Positions 18,650 through 27,589 of a stretch of DNA of 64,000 bases are shown piece by piece; positions within the stretch are counted from its first letter, which is position 1; every line of letters starts with the position of its first letter. Position numbers and translations under genes: made by a program. This DNA comes from Pseudomonas cedrina subsp. cedrina (lineage in GTDB: Bacteria > Pseudomonadota > Gammaproteobacteria > Pseudomonadales > Pseudomonadaceae). The notes beneath the pieces were generated by a model. It had not been told where the DNA came from and made no database searches. It was given only the letters and a program-made list of their open reading frames with translations. Location of the stretch: assembly GCF_001983175.1 (NCBI RefSeq), contig NZ_MNPW01000014.1, positions 144,507 through 208,506 of the forward strand. The letters run 5' to 3'.

Positions 18650-19561
18650 ATGAGCGCCCGAATTCTCAGCGAAACTGCCGTGCGTTATTTTCTGCAAGTG
18701 GTCAACAGCGGCTCCATCAGCGAAGCGGCCCTGCGCCTGCACGTGGTGCCGTCGGCCATCAGCCGGCAGATCAGCCGCCTGGAAAGTGAACTGGAAGCGC
18801 CATTATTCGAGCGCCAGTCGCGGGGCGTGAGCCTGACCAGCGCCGGCGAGCTGCTGGCCGGCTATGCGCGCCGTACCCTGTTGGACGCCGAATTGGTGAG
18901 CAATGAGATCAAGGCGCTGCGCCAGCAAGCGGAATCCATGATCAAGATAGCCTGTACCGAAGGCTTCGCGCCGCACTTCCTGCCCGATGCCATCGCGCAG
19001 TTTCGCCTGGCCGGGCAGCAGAGCAGCTACCAGATCAAGGTGGCTTCGGCCCAGGAAGTGACGCGCCTGGTGCGCGAAGGCCAAGTCGACATCGGCCTGT
19101 GCTTCAGCCTCGGCGCGGCCAAAGGTATTCACGTCGCGTACCGCCAGCCGGCGCCGGTACTGGCGCTGGTCGCGCCCAGCCATCCGCTGGCGGCTCAGAC
19201 GGGCGTGACGCTCAAAGACATCGTCAGCTACCCCCTGGCGCTGCCCGGCCCCAACACCACGCTGCGCCAGTTGCTGGACATCTACTGCAGCCGCGAAGGC
19301 CTGATCTATAAAAGCATCATGGACACCGACAGCCTGGAAACCCTGGTGAAGTTCGCCATGTCCGGCAGCGCGGTGACCTTCACCGGCGAGCTGTTCGTGC
19401 GCCACCGCCTCAAGAGCCAGCAGCTCAAGGCCCTGGACGTACCGGAAATGGCTGACGGCGCGCGCTTCATCGAAATCCAGACCCTGGCGCGACGGCAACT
19501 GTCGGCGCCCATGGAAAGCTTTATCGAGCACATCAAGCACGTGCTCCAGTGCGCGGCCTGA
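18650..19561 (+). CDS. LysR-family transcriptional regulator
   Basis: LysR regulator (303 aa): N-terminal winged HTH (LQVVNSGSISEAALRLHVVP, then SRQISRLESELEAPLFERQS, residues about 5-65) and effector domain (about 90-295). The start chosen is the ATG 11 bp after CGGAGAA. It is embedded between the permease and amidase genes in the same direction, so it probably regulates this catabolic cluster. It is not clearly DsdC-like despite the dsdA gene downstream. Confidence 0.88.
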   Translation: MSARILSETAVRYFLQVVNSGSISEAALRLHVVPSAISRQISRLESELEAPLFERQSRGVSLTSAGELLAGYARRTLLDAELVSNEIKALRQQAESMIKIACTEGFAPHFLPDAIAQFRLAGQQSSYQIKVASAQEVTRLVREGQVDIGLCFSLGAAKGIHVAYRQPAPVLALVAPSHPLAAQTGVTLKDIVSYPLALPGPNTTLRQLLDIYCSREGLIYKSIMDTDSLETLVKFAMSGSAVTFTGELFVRHRLKSQQLKALDVPEMADGARFIEIQTLARRQLSAPMESFIEHIKHVLQCAA

Positions 19562-19658
19562 GCTTTCTGCAAACAGCATGGCAGCCTTCGAATTAAGTTG
19601 GTTGTGGCTGCCTGGCGGTGTTTTTATTCTCTTGTTTTATTTGCGCAGGATCGATCCC

Positions 19659-21185
19659 ATGCACAACCCGAACGAATTGGCCGACAAAGGCGCGGTGGAA
19701 CTCAAGGCCCTGATCGATTCGCGTCAGGTGTCGCCGGTCGAAGTGCTTGAGGCCTGCATCGCCCGTATCGAAGAATACAATCCGAAGATCAACGCCTTCT
19801 GCGCCACCTCCTTCGAGCGCGCCCGCAAAGAAGCCCGCGCCACCGAACAGGCGATCAACCGCTGCGAACCACGCGGCCTGCTTAGCGGCCTGCCGATCGG
19901 CATCAAGGATCTGGAAGAAACCGAAGGTCTGTTGACCACCTACGGCTCGCCGCTGTTTCGCGCCAACTTGCCAACCCAAGACAACCAGTTGGTACGCCGC
20001 CTGCGCGCCGCAGGGGCCATAGTGGTGGGCAAGACCAACGTGCCGGAAATGGGCGCTGGCGCCAACACCCGCAACCCGGTGTGGGGCGCCACGGGCAACC
20101 CGTTCAACCCGCGCTTGAACGCCGGAGGCTCGTCCGGTGGCGCCGCCGCCGCGCTGGCTGCCAATATGGTGCCGCTGTGCAGCGGCTCCGACACGGGTGG
20201 CTCCCTGCGCATCCCCGCAGCCAAGTGCGGCATCGTGGGCCTGCGCACTTCCCCCGGCCTGGTGCCGAGCGAACGCAAGCTGCTGGGCTGGACGCCGATT
20301 TCCGTGGTCGGCCCCATGGGCCGCGACGTCGCCGACACCTGGCTGCAACTGGCGGCCACCGCCGGCATCGCCCCGAACGACCCGCTCAGCTATGACTTCA
20401 GCATGCCAGCGGCCATGGAGGGCACGGTCGACCTTTCACGCCTGCGCGTGGGCTACACCGAAGACTTCGGCGTGTGCGACGTCGACGACGACATCCGCCG
20501 CGTGTTCCGCGCCAAGGTCGCCAGCCTCAAGGGCCTGTTCGCCAGTTGCGAAGAAATCGAAGTGGACATGCAGCACGCCCACCGCTGCTTCGACGTGGTC
20601 CGCGCCGAAGCCTTCGTCGGCAGCCTGCAGGCCGCTTATGAGAAAGACCCGGGCTCCCTCGGCCCTAACCCGCGCGCCAACTACGAGATGGGTGCACGCA
20701 TGTCGCTCAAGGACTGCGTATGGGCCAACGCCGAGCAAACGCGCATATTTCGCCGCTTCCAGCAGCTGTTCAGCCAGTACGACCTGATTCTCTCGCCCAC
20801 TACGCCGGTATCGGCCTTCCCTTGGGAGCAGCCGTACCTGGAAAGCGTGAACGGCGTGGCGCTGGAAAACTACTACCGCTGGCTGGCGCTGACTTACGTG
20901 GTCACCCTGGCCACCAACCCGGCGCTGTCGATGCCCATGGGCGTCGACCACCTCGACATGCCCTTCGGCATGCAGGTGATCGGTAAATTCCGCGGTGACC
21001 TGGAGCTGCTGATGGCCGCCCGCGCCCTCGAAGCCCATTGCGAAACGACCCAGGATTTGCGCCGCCCGCGCCCGAACATGGCCGCCCTGGCCCTCAGCGA
21101 AGTGGACCTGTGGACGCCCGTCACCCACCCGCCGCTGGCCCCGGACCAGTACGCCACCGCGACCGATGGGCGCCCGGCCGTTTGA
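19659..21185 (+). CDS. Amidase (amidase-signature family)
   Basis: Amidase-signature hydrolase (508 aa) that cleaves carboxamides to acid plus ammonia. The Ser-cisSer-Lys triad is intact: Lys in GIKDLEETEG near residue 83, Ser in GGSSGGAAAALAA near 158 and the nucleophile in SGSDTGGSLRIPA near 182. The ATG follows AGGA. It is not a GatA in context, as no gatB or gatC is present. Its stop is 49 bp before the GTG start of D-serine ammonia-lyase, suggesting that it releases a hydroxy amino acid or a related amine that the next enzyme deaminates. The substrate is not known. Confidence 0.88.
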   Translation: MHNPNELADKGAVELKALIDSRQVSPVEVLEACIARIEEYNPKINAFCATSFERARKEARATEQAINRCEPRGLLSGLPIGIKDLEETEGLLTTYGSPLFRANLPTQDNQLVRRLRAAGAIVVGKTNVPEMGAGANTRNPVWGATGNPFNPRLNAGGSSGGAAAALAANMVPLCSGSDTGGSLRIPAAKCGIVGLRTSPGLVPSERKLLGWTPISVVGPMGRDVADTWLQLAATAGIAPNDPLSYDFSMPAAMEGTVDLSRLRVGYTEDFGVCDVDDDIRRVFRAKVASLKGLFASCEEIEVDMQHAHRCFDVVRAEAFVGSLQAAYEKDPGSLGPNPRANYEMGARMSLKDCVWANAEQTRIFRRFQQLFSQYDLILSPTTPVSAFPWEQPYLESVNGVALENYYRWLALTYVVTLATNPALSMPMGVDHLDMPFGMQVIGKFRGDLELLMAARALEAHCETTQDLRRPRPNMAALALSEVDLWTPVTHPPLAPDQYATATDGRPAV

Positions 21186-21234
21186 CCCCGTTAATCAAGT
21201 GGCGCCACAGCGCGCCGCCGTTGGAGCCCCTGCT

Positions 21235-22575
21235 GTGATCACATCCGTATATGGCAAAAGCCTCGCCGACTGGACCACCGAATTTCCTCTGTTGAAACCC
21301 ATACTGGCCGGCGAAGAAGTCAGCTGGTTCAACCCGCAGATCGCGCCCCTGGCCGATGCGTTGAACGATATTGCCCTGACCGCCACCGATGTGCGGCATG
21401 CCAGCGAGCGCCTCCAGCGCTTTGCGCCATTCCTGGCCCAAGCCTTCCCGGAAGTTGCTGCAAGCCAGGGCATCATCGAATCGGAACTGGTTGGCGTACC
21501 GGCTTTCGCCCGCGCCCTTTGCGAGCGTTACGGCGTCGAAGGGCCTATCCGGCTGCTGCTGAAGAAGGACAGCCACCTGCCCATCTCCGGCTCGGTGAAA
21601 GCCCGCGGCGGTATCTACGAAGTGCTGTTCCACGCCGAGCAACTCGCCATTCGCCATGGCCTGCTGAGCGAAGCGGACGACTATCGGCGCCTGGCCGAAG
21701 CGCCATGCCAGGCGCTGTTTCGCGCTCATAAGATCGCGGTCGGCAGCACCGGCAACCTCGGTCTGTCGATCGGCATCGCCGGCGCCCGGCTGGGCTTCGC
21801 CACGACCGTGCACATGTCGGCCGATGCCCGGCAATGGAAGAAAGACAAGCTGCGCGCCCATGGCGTGACCGTGGTCGAGTACGCCGGCGACTACGGCCAG
21901 GCCGTCGAACAAGGCCGCGAGCAGGCGCAGGCGGACCCTACCTGCCACTTCATCGACGACGAGAACTCGCAGATCCTGTTCCTCGGTTACGCAGTCGCCG
22001 GCGAGCGGCTGAGGGCGCAGTTCGCCGAGCAGCAGATCCTGGTCGACGCCCATCATCCGTTGTTCGTGTATCTGCCCTGCGGCGTCGGCGGTGGTCCAGG
22101 CGGCATCGCTTTCGGCCTGAAACTGGCGTTTGGTGATCACGTGCACTGCATCTTCGCCGAGCCGACCGAGTCGCCGTGCATGCTGATGGGGGTGTACACC
22201 GGGCTGCACGATGGCTTGGCGGTGCAGGACTTCGGGATTTCCAACCATACGGCGGCGGATGGCTTGGCGGTTGGGCGACCTTCGGGATTCGTGGGGCGGT
22301 CGATGCAGCGGATGCTGGATGGGTTCTATACGGTGACCGATGCCGAGTTGTTCAGTTTGCTGCAATTGCTCGATCGCACCGAGCAACTGCGTCTGGAGCC
22401 CTCGGCGCTGGCCGGAGCTCCAGGTTTCGCGCGGGTGCTGCACGAGCGCCAAGGGTATGGGCGTCGTTTGGGGTTGCCGGACGGTATACCCGCAGGCGCG
22501 ACCCATTTGATCTGGGCCACAGGAGGCGGGATGGTCCCTGCGGCCGAGATGGCGGCGTACTTGAACAGACGCTAA
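21235..22575 (+). CDS. dsdA: D-serine ammonia-lyase (D-serine dehydratase)
   Basis: PLP enzyme (446 aa) converting D-serine to pyruvate and ammonia. The PLP lysine is in SGSVKARGG near residue 122, and GSTGNLG binds the cofactor phosphate. CGVGGGPGG and the TAADGLAVGRPS segment are characteristic of DsdA. I use the GTG behind TTGGAG, which gives almost the E. coli length (442 aa). An upstream ATG would overlap the amidase gene by 20 bases. D-serine comes from peptidoglycan or host sources; coupling with the amidase suggests D-seryl amides as an additional source (inference). Confidence 0.93.
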   Translation: MITSVYGKSLADWTTEFPLLKPILAGEEVSWFNPQIAPLADALNDIALTATDVRHASERLQRFAPFLAQAFPEVAASQGIIESELVGVPAFARALCERYGVEGPIRLLLKKDSHLPISGSVKARGGIYEVLFHAEQLAIRHGLLSEADDYRRLAEAPCQALFRAHKIAVGSTGNLGLSIGIAGARLGFATTVHMSADARQWKKDKLRAHGVTVVEYAGDYGQAVEQGREQAQADPTCHFIDDENSQILFLGYAVAGERLRAQFAEQQILVDAHHPLFVYLPCGVGGGPGGIAFGLKLAFGDHVHCIFAEPTESPCMLMGVYTGLHDGLAVQDFGISNHTAADGLAVGRPSGFVGRSMQRMLDGFYTVTDAELFSLLQLLDRTEQLRLEPSALAGAPGFARVLHERQGYGRRLGLPDGIPAGATHLIWATGGGMVPAAEMAAYLNRR

Positions 22576-22597
22576 GCGCAACAGTGCTTCATACCGT

Positions 22598-22612
22598 TGT
22601 TAACGGTTAACA
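22598..22612. repeat. 15-bp palindrome between convergent genes
   Basis: TGTTAAC-G-GTTAACA, perfect 7-bp arms, 23 bp after the dsdA stop. No T-run follows, so it is not an intrinsic terminator. It might be a protein-binding site; function unknown. Confidence 0.4.
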
Positions 22613-22712
22613 CCGCATCGTAAAAGTCAATCATGGTAGCAAGGTCACGGGCACCAATCTGAATGTGACTGAACATGGACTCTCCGAGAATATGTTTTAG
22701 TTATATGTGTTA

Positions 22713-22727
22713 AAGCGCCATGCGCTT
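22713..22727 (-). terminator. Weak hairpin after cioB
   Basis: AAGCGC-CAT-GCGCTT (6-bp stem) lies 22 bp beyond the cioB stop and is followed on the minus strand by TAACAC. It is only a weak terminator candidate for the oxidase operon. Confidence 0.35.
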
Positions 22728-22748
22728 ATGCATAGCAAACCGGTAATA

Positions 22749-23747
22749 TCATTTACCCGCCGTGACCTTGCCCCGGAATACCCAGAAGCCCCATGTGTTG
22801 TAAACAAGCGTCACAGGTACTAGTACCGCAAAGCCTGCGAGCATGAAGGCCTGGCTTGAAGCCGGGGAAGACGCCTGGCCGATCGTCAATGAAGGGGGAA
22901 GGATCAAAGGATACAGGGCAATGATTGCGGCAACGAACGCCACGCCGAACCATCCCAGCACCGCAAATAAGGGCAGAAACTCGAGGCGGCTGGAGAACGC
23001 CCAATAAAAGCCTGCCACTAATACACCGTGGAGCACCAAAAGCGGCAGGCTCAGGCTGGAGCCCAGAAGATGATCTCGATAGGTCGGGTTGGACAGGCTG
23101 GTCCATAGCAGGATCGCTGTCATCCCGAGCAGGGTCAGCCAGCCGAGTGTCCGGGCCTGGCCTTTCGCCGCGGTTTGCAATCGCCCTTCGGTGCGCCATA
23201 CCAGCCAGCAGCTACCCAGCAACGCATAACCGATGATCAGCACCATGCCGCAGGTCAGCGGAAAGGCGCCGAGCCACTCCCAGCCGTGGCCACTGAACCT
23301 GCCCTCCTCGTGCTCGACCCTCTGCACGAAGCACCCCATGATGAGTCCCTGGCACAGCGTCGCGATCAGCGAGCCGGCCACGAGGCTGATGTCGAGCCAA
23401 CGCTTCATCTGCGCCGAAGCGTCAGCCCGGAACTCAAGCGCAACCGCCCTGGCGATCAGTGCCAGCAGCATCGTAATGACGGGTATATAGAGTGCGGAAA
23501 ACAACACGCTGTACACCACCGGAAACAGCGCCAGCAACCCACCGCCACCCAGCACCAGCCAGGTTTCGTTGCCATCCCAGATGGGTAGGATGGAATTGAC
23601 CATTAACTTTTTCTCATCAGGATCGTCACGCGTCGCCAGGAGGATCCCGACCCCAAGATCGGTTCCATCCAGAATCACGTAGAGGATGATCGTAAAGGCG
23701 ATTGCGGCAGCCGCCAGATCGGGTAACAGCGCTTCAGACATGAACAT
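22749..23747 (-). CDS. cioB: Cytochrome bd-type (CIO) quinol oxidase subunit II
   Basis: Membrane subunit II (332 aa) of a cytochrome bd-family quinol oxidase, which supports the haem-bearing subunit I. The start of the protein, FTIILYVILDGTDLGVGIL, carries the conserved TM1 sequence, and about eight to nine membrane segments follow. MFMSEALL is preferred as start because GAGGG lies at normal distance. The gene is 26 bp after subunit I. With the short subunit I it fits the cyanide-insensitive oxidase subtype of Pseudomonas, which works at low oxygen or under respiratory inhibitors. Confidence 0.92.
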   Translation of the reverse strand: MFMSEALLPDLAAAAIAFTIILYVILDGTDLGVGILLATRDDPDEKKLMVNSILPIWDGNETWLVLGGGGLLALFPVVYSVLFSALYIPVITMLLALIARAVALEFRADASAQMKRWLDISLVAGSLIATLCQGLIMGCFVQRVEHEEGRFSGHGWEWLGAFPLTCGMVLIIGYALLGSCWLVWRTEGRLQTAAKGQARTLGWLTLLGMTAILLWTSLSNPTYRDHLLGSSLSLPLLVLHGVLVAGFYWAFSSRLEFLPLFAVLGWFGVAFVAAIIALYPLILPPSLTIGQASSPASSQAFMLAGFAVLVPVTLVYNTWGFWVFRGKVTAGK

Positions 23748-23773
23748 TACGATCCCTCACTCTGCACTGGCGC

Positions 23774-25120
23774 TTATTGGTTGGCGTCCGTCGTCTCTGC
23801 CGGCAGTTGCCTGACCGCTCGCACCAGGTATAAAAGACCCAACCCGAAAACCAGCCCATACATGACCATGATGGCGAGCGTGCTACCCGCAACGAATGAA
23901 AGGGGTTGCTGCGAATGGCTGTGGACGGTGCGCATTAACCCATAGACCGTGAAGGGCTGGCGGCCGACTTCGGTGACGATCCATCCGCACAGCATCGCCA
24001 CGAACCCGGCGGGTGCCATAAGGACTGAACAGCGCAGCAACCATCGACATTCAAAAAGTCCACCGCGCCAACGCAGCAAAAGACTGGCAATGCCCAGGGC
24101 CACAATCAGCAAGCCAATACCGACCATGATGCGAAACGCATAGAAGACCACGGCCACCGGCGGGATATCTTGCGCGGCGAACTCATCAAGACTTTGTATG
24201 GTGCCGGTCCAGTCATGGCGCAGGTACAGCGAGCCAAGATGAGGGATTGCCAGTTCGAAGTCATTTCTGCGCAGCGTCTGGTCGGGTATCGCAAACAGCC
24301 TGAGTGGCTCTCCCTTCCCCGCTTCCGGACGCTGCCATGAACCCTCGATGGCGGCCAGCTTCTGCGGTTGATAATCCCGGGTATTTTCACCGTGCAGGTC
24401 CCCGGCCACGATCTGAAGGGGGCCGACCAGCGCCGCCATCCACAGGGCCATGGAAAACATCACCCGCGCGGATGCGTGACGGCTGTTGCGCACTAAATGC
24501 CAGGCGGCCGCACCGCCCACCAGCATGGCCGTGCCGAGGAAGGCTGCAAGGCTCATGTGAACCATGCGATAGGGAAACGAGGGGTTGAAGATGATCTGAA
24601 GCCAGTCTTGCGCTACGAACCGGCCATCTTCGGCCATGCTGAAACCGGCCGGCGTGTGCATCCATGAATTGGCCGACAATATCCAGAATGCACTGAATAA
24701 CGAGCCAACGGCCACGGCACAGGTCGACAGAAAATGCAGGCGCGGGCCGACTTTATTCATGCCGAACAGCATGACCCCGATGAAGCCGGCTTCCAGAAAA
24801 AACGCGACCATGACTTCATAGAACATCAGCGGCCCCAGAATAGCTCCCGCTCGATGGGCCAGTGCGCCCCAGTTAGTCCCGAACTGAAACTCCATGACGA
24901 GCCCGGACGCAGTGCCCACGGCAACCGTCCAGGCAAAGATTTTCAGCCAGAACGTGTAAAGGTCCCTGTAAACCTGGCGTTTGCGCCACAACCACAGGGC
25001 TTCCAGTACCATCAGATAATTGGCCAGGCCTATGGAAAACGCAGCGAGCACGATATGAAAGCTGATGGTGAACGCAAACTGATAGCGCGCCAGCATCAAC
25101 GCGGGATCCAACGGTTCCAT
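23774..25120 (-). CDS. cioA: Cytochrome bd-type (CIO) quinol oxidase subunit I
   Basis: Catalytic subunit I (448 aa) that binds the haems and oxidises quinol while reducing oxygen to water. ARYQFAFTISFHIVLAAFSI carries the N-terminal His ligand for the distal haem. The GTASGLVMEFQFGTNW segment and WILSANSWMHTPAGF are subunit I hallmarks and include the Met ligand region. At under 450 residues it lacks the long Q-loop of E. coli CydA, as in CioA proteins. It follows the truncated formate-dehydrogenase gene by 13 bp and precedes cioB. No cydX-like small gene or cydDC was seen. Confidence 0.93.
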   Translation of the reverse strand: MEPLDPALMLARYQFAFTISFHIVLAAFSIGLANYLMVLEALWLWRKRQVYRDLYTFWLKIFAWTVAVGTASGLVMEFQFGTNWGALAHRAGAILGPLMFYEVMVAFFLEAGFIGVMLFGMNKVGPRLHFLSTCAVAVGSLFSAFWILSANSWMHTPAGFSMAEDGRFVAQDWLQIIFNPSFPYRMVHMSLAAFLGTAMLVGGAAAWHLVRNSRHASARVMFSMALWMAALVGPLQIVAGDLHGENTRDYQPQKLAAIEGSWQRPEAGKGEPLRLFAIPDQTLRRNDFELAIPHLGSLYLRHDWTGTIQSLDEFAAQDIPPVAVVFYAFRIMVGIGLLIVALGIASLLLRWRGGLFECRWLLRCSVLMAPAGFVAMLCGWIVTEVGRQPFTVYGLMRTVHSHSQQPLSFVAGSTLAIMVMYGLVFGLGLLYLVRAVRQLPAETTDANQ

Positions 25121-25133
25121 GTGCAGGCTCCGA

Positions 25134-26006
25134 TCAGGCGTCGCTGGGCTTGCCAGTGAACTGGCTGACAGGTTTCGAGCAACCCACCCCGCAGTACGTG
25201 CATACGGTTTTGGCGCGTTTGATTTCGGGTTGGCGCCAATGCATGTCCATGACGGAAACGGCAGTGATGGGCGGTGCGCCTAGGGTGTTCTCAAGGGTTT
25301 TCACCGCATCGATAAGCGGACGCTTGATGCGCTCGGGCATCGATGTCAAAGGCCCGGCATCCGGCTGCATGGTTTTTTCCAGCAAGGCGTTGCACGGGCA
25401 AACGGTGACGCAGTGGCCGCAGCTCACGCAGCTGGATCCCTCAATCGTGGTACCGCCATCCCACAACACCCGTGGATGATCCAGGGTGAAATCGATACTC
25501 AAGGTCTCGTTGACCTCGACGTTCTGACACGCCTCGATGCAGCGTCCACAGAGGATGCATTGGTCGGGATCGTAGGTGTAAAAAGGGTTGGAGTGATCCT
25601 TGCTGTAAGGCTTGCGCTGGTACTTGTAACGCTGGATCGCAGGGTTGATGTCGGCGACGGTATTGTGCAGCGTGCAGTCTCCGGTGTTGTGCTCGCAGAC
25701 GCTGCAATACAACTCATGCTTGGCAAGGATCCGGTCCAGGCCTTCTTCCTGGGCGGCCTTTATGTGAGGCGCTTCACTTACCAGCTTCATCCCGTTGGCC
25801 GTACGCAACGTACAGCCGCGAACCATTTCGCCGTTGTGCTCGATCCAGCAGACATCGCAGGTCTGAATCGGCCCAAGGGCTCGGTGATAGCAGACGTGGG
25901 GCAAATCGATACCCTGCTCTGCGAGGAAATCGATCAGCGGCTGGTCAGTTTTTCCGTGAAGGATGCGACCGTTGTATTCGACGCTGCACTGGATATCGTC
26001 ACTCAT
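25134..26006 (-). CDS. Iron-sulfur N-terminal part of a formate dehydrogenase alpha subunit, truncated
   Basis: This 290-residue protein corresponds to the electron-wire portion of cytoplasmic NAD-type formate dehydrogenases (YrhE/YjgC type). It has an N-terminal [2Fe-2S] domain (HVCYHRALGPIQTCDVCWIE), a His-Cys segment (YCSVCEHNTGDCTLHNTV) and two [4Fe-4S] sites (DQCILCGRCIEACQ, SSCVSCGHCVTVCP). It then enters the molybdenum domain at TVCTYCGVGCS but stops about 14 residues later. The whole bis-MGD catalytic domain of about 650 residues is missing, so it cannot oxidise formate by itself. Its stop is 13 bp before cioA, so it is cotranscribed with the oxidase. The start is the ATG giving MSDDIQ; the frame is open for 74 more codons upstream. 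Confidence 0.8.
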   Translation of the reverse strand: MSDDIQCSVEYNGRILHGKTDQPLIDFLAEQGIDLPHVCYHRALGPIQTCDVCWIEHNGEMVRGCTLRTANGMKLVSEAPHIKAAQEEGLDRILAKHELYCSVCEHNTGDCTLHNTVADINPAIQRYKYQRKPYSKDHSNPFYTYDPDQCILCGRCIEACQNVEVNETLSIDFTLDHPRVLWDGGTTIEGSSCVSCGHCVTVCPCNALLEKTMQPDAGPLTSMPERIKRPLIDAVKTLENTLGAPPITAVSVMDMHWRQPEIKRAKTVCTYCGVGCSKPVSQFTGKPSDA

Positions 26007-26378
26007 GAAGACTCGCCCCGTTCGCCGATTTATTTGCCGTTGCATTGGCTCCGGGATACGCCGGAGGATGCGCAAGCAGAAATATTCAGTTACAGGGTCG
26101 ATATTCAAGAGCCCAAAAACGTTCAGAACTTTTTCTGGCTGACGTCGTGAATGGTCATTCCCGTCTAGAGTTGGATTCGTCGGGCAGACGCCAGCGATCC
26201 GCGATAGACCGTTCATCGAAAGTTTCAAAATTTCTCAAAGCATTTTCAAAAGCTTCGTTATCGCAATAGATATCTACCGCGTGGATGTTAGAGGTTGCAG
26301 CCTGCTGCGAATGCATGAGGGGGCTTGCTCACTTCCAGGCGGCTTAACTCACCCCTCATCGACCCTGCGAGGTGAAAA
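26007..26378. other. Divergent promoter region between the cio operon and the Zn-alcohol dehydrogenase
   Basis: About 370 bp. The truncated dehydrogenase frame stays open to 26228, but the extension does not resemble the family. I looked for an ANR-type TTGAT-N4-ATCAA box and did not see a good one. No stable hairpin was noticed. Confidence 0.45.
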
Positions 26379-27548
26379 ATGAAGGCTATTGTGTTCCACG
26401 GTGTCGGCGATATCCGGCTGGATGAAGTTGCCGAGCCCACGCTGCAAGCGCCCAACGACGCGATCATCCGCATAACCGCCTCGGCCATTTGCGGCACCGA
26501 CCTTCACTTTATCCGCGGCAGTGCACCGGATATGCAACCTGGCACGATTCTAGGTCATGAAGCGGTCGGTATCGTGGAGGCCTTGGGTGAGGATGTACGC
26601 AATTTAAGGATCGGCGACCGTGTGCTGGTCCCTTCGACCATCGCATGCGGCAATTGCGCTTACTGCCGCGCGGGTTATTTTGCTCAGTGCGACGTAGCCA
26701 ACCCCAACGGCAAAACTGCCGGCACGTCCTTTTTTGGCGGTCCCAAGACCACTGGCCCCTTTAATGGGCTGCAAGCGGAAAAAGCCCGAATCCCCTTCGC
26801 TAACATCGGGTTGATAAAACTGCCCGACGCCATTACTGACGACCAGGCGATTGCAATGTCGGATATTTTCCCAACCGCCTGGTTCGGCGCCAAAATGGCG
26901 GAAATCAGGGACGGTGACACCGTTGCGGTTTTTGGCTGCGGGCCGGTAGGTCTGTTTGCGATCGTAAGCGCCAAGCTGCTGGGCGCCGGTCGTATCTTTG
27001 CCATCGATGGCCTGGACGACAGGCTGGATCGCGCGCGAGACCTTGGCGCTGAATGCATCAATTTCGAAAAGGAAGACCCTGTCGAGACGCTGCATCGCCT
27101 GACCAATGATATTGGCGTGGACCGAGCGATTGATGCCGTAGGCATTGATGCCAACCACACTCACCACGCCCAAGCCCCCGGCAGCGCACAATGGCAACCG
27201 GGCGATGAGCCATCCCAAGCCTTGGAATGGGCCGTCCAAGGATTGGCCAAGGCTGGCACGCTATCAATAATAGGTGTCTACCCTGCCGGGTTCGACCGTT
27301 TCCCCATCGGCGCGGCGATGAATAAAAACCTGCGCATGAACATGGGCAACTGCCATCATCGAAAGTACATCCCCAAGCTCATCGAAATGACGTTGGCGGG
27401 TCGTGTTGACCCGTCCAAAGTGCTGACACAGCATGAGCCCATGGCGGATGCCATCAGCGCCTTCCAGAAGTTTGATCAGCATTCCCCTGGCTGGATCAAA
27501 GTCAAGCTGGAGACTACCGCACAACCTGGCGTAACCGGCCTTGGTTGA
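26379..27548 (+). CDS. Zinc-dependent alcohol dehydrogenase (formaldehyde-dehydrogenase-like)
   Basis: Zn-dependent MDR enzyme (389 aa) related to glutathione-independent formaldehyde dehydrogenase and threonine dehydrogenase. Catalytic Zn residues appear in SAICGTDLHFIRG (Cys) and GTILGHEAVG (His-Glu). The structural Zn lobe is represented by ACGNCAYCRAGYFAQC with four cysteines, and the NAD fold by FGCGPVGLFAI near residue 185. The ATG follows GAGGTGA. It is divergent from the cio operon and about 40 bp before a GH13 gene. Aldehyde detoxification is the likely role; the substrate is unproven. Confidence 0.88.
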   Translation: MKAIVFHGVGDIRLDEVAEPTLQAPNDAIIRITASAICGTDLHFIRGSAPDMQPGTILGHEAVGIVEALGEDVRNLRIGDRVLVPSTIACGNCAYCRAGYFAQCDVANPNGKTAGTSFFGGPKTTGPFNGLQAEKARIPFANIGLIKLPDAITDDQAIAMSDIFPTAWFGAKMAEIRDGDTVAVFGCGPVGLFAIVSAKLLGAGRIFAIDGLDDRLDRARDLGAECINFEKEDPVETLHRLTNDIGVDRAIDAVGIDANHTHHAQAPGSAQWQPGDEPSQALEWAVQGLAKAGTLSIIGVYPAGFDRFPIGAAMNKNLRMNMGNCHHRKYIPKLIEMTLAGRVDPSKVLTQHEPMADAISAFQKFDQHSPGWIKVKLETTAQPGVTGLG

Positions 27549-27589
27549 GCAAACCGGCAACTTGAATGACGCCTATTCAAGGAGGGACC

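Noticed and set aside
21121..22581. 486-codon open frame opposite dsdA
   Set aside because: Antisense shadow; dsdA has all PLP motifs.
26007..26228. 74-codon upstream extension of the truncated formate dehydrogenase
   Set aside because: The extension has no similarity to the family. MSDDIQ aligns with the usual start of the [2Fe-2S] domain.
25981..26378. ANR/FNR box for the cio operon
   Set aside because: No TTGAT-N4-ATCAA-like dyad of acceptable quality found by eye.
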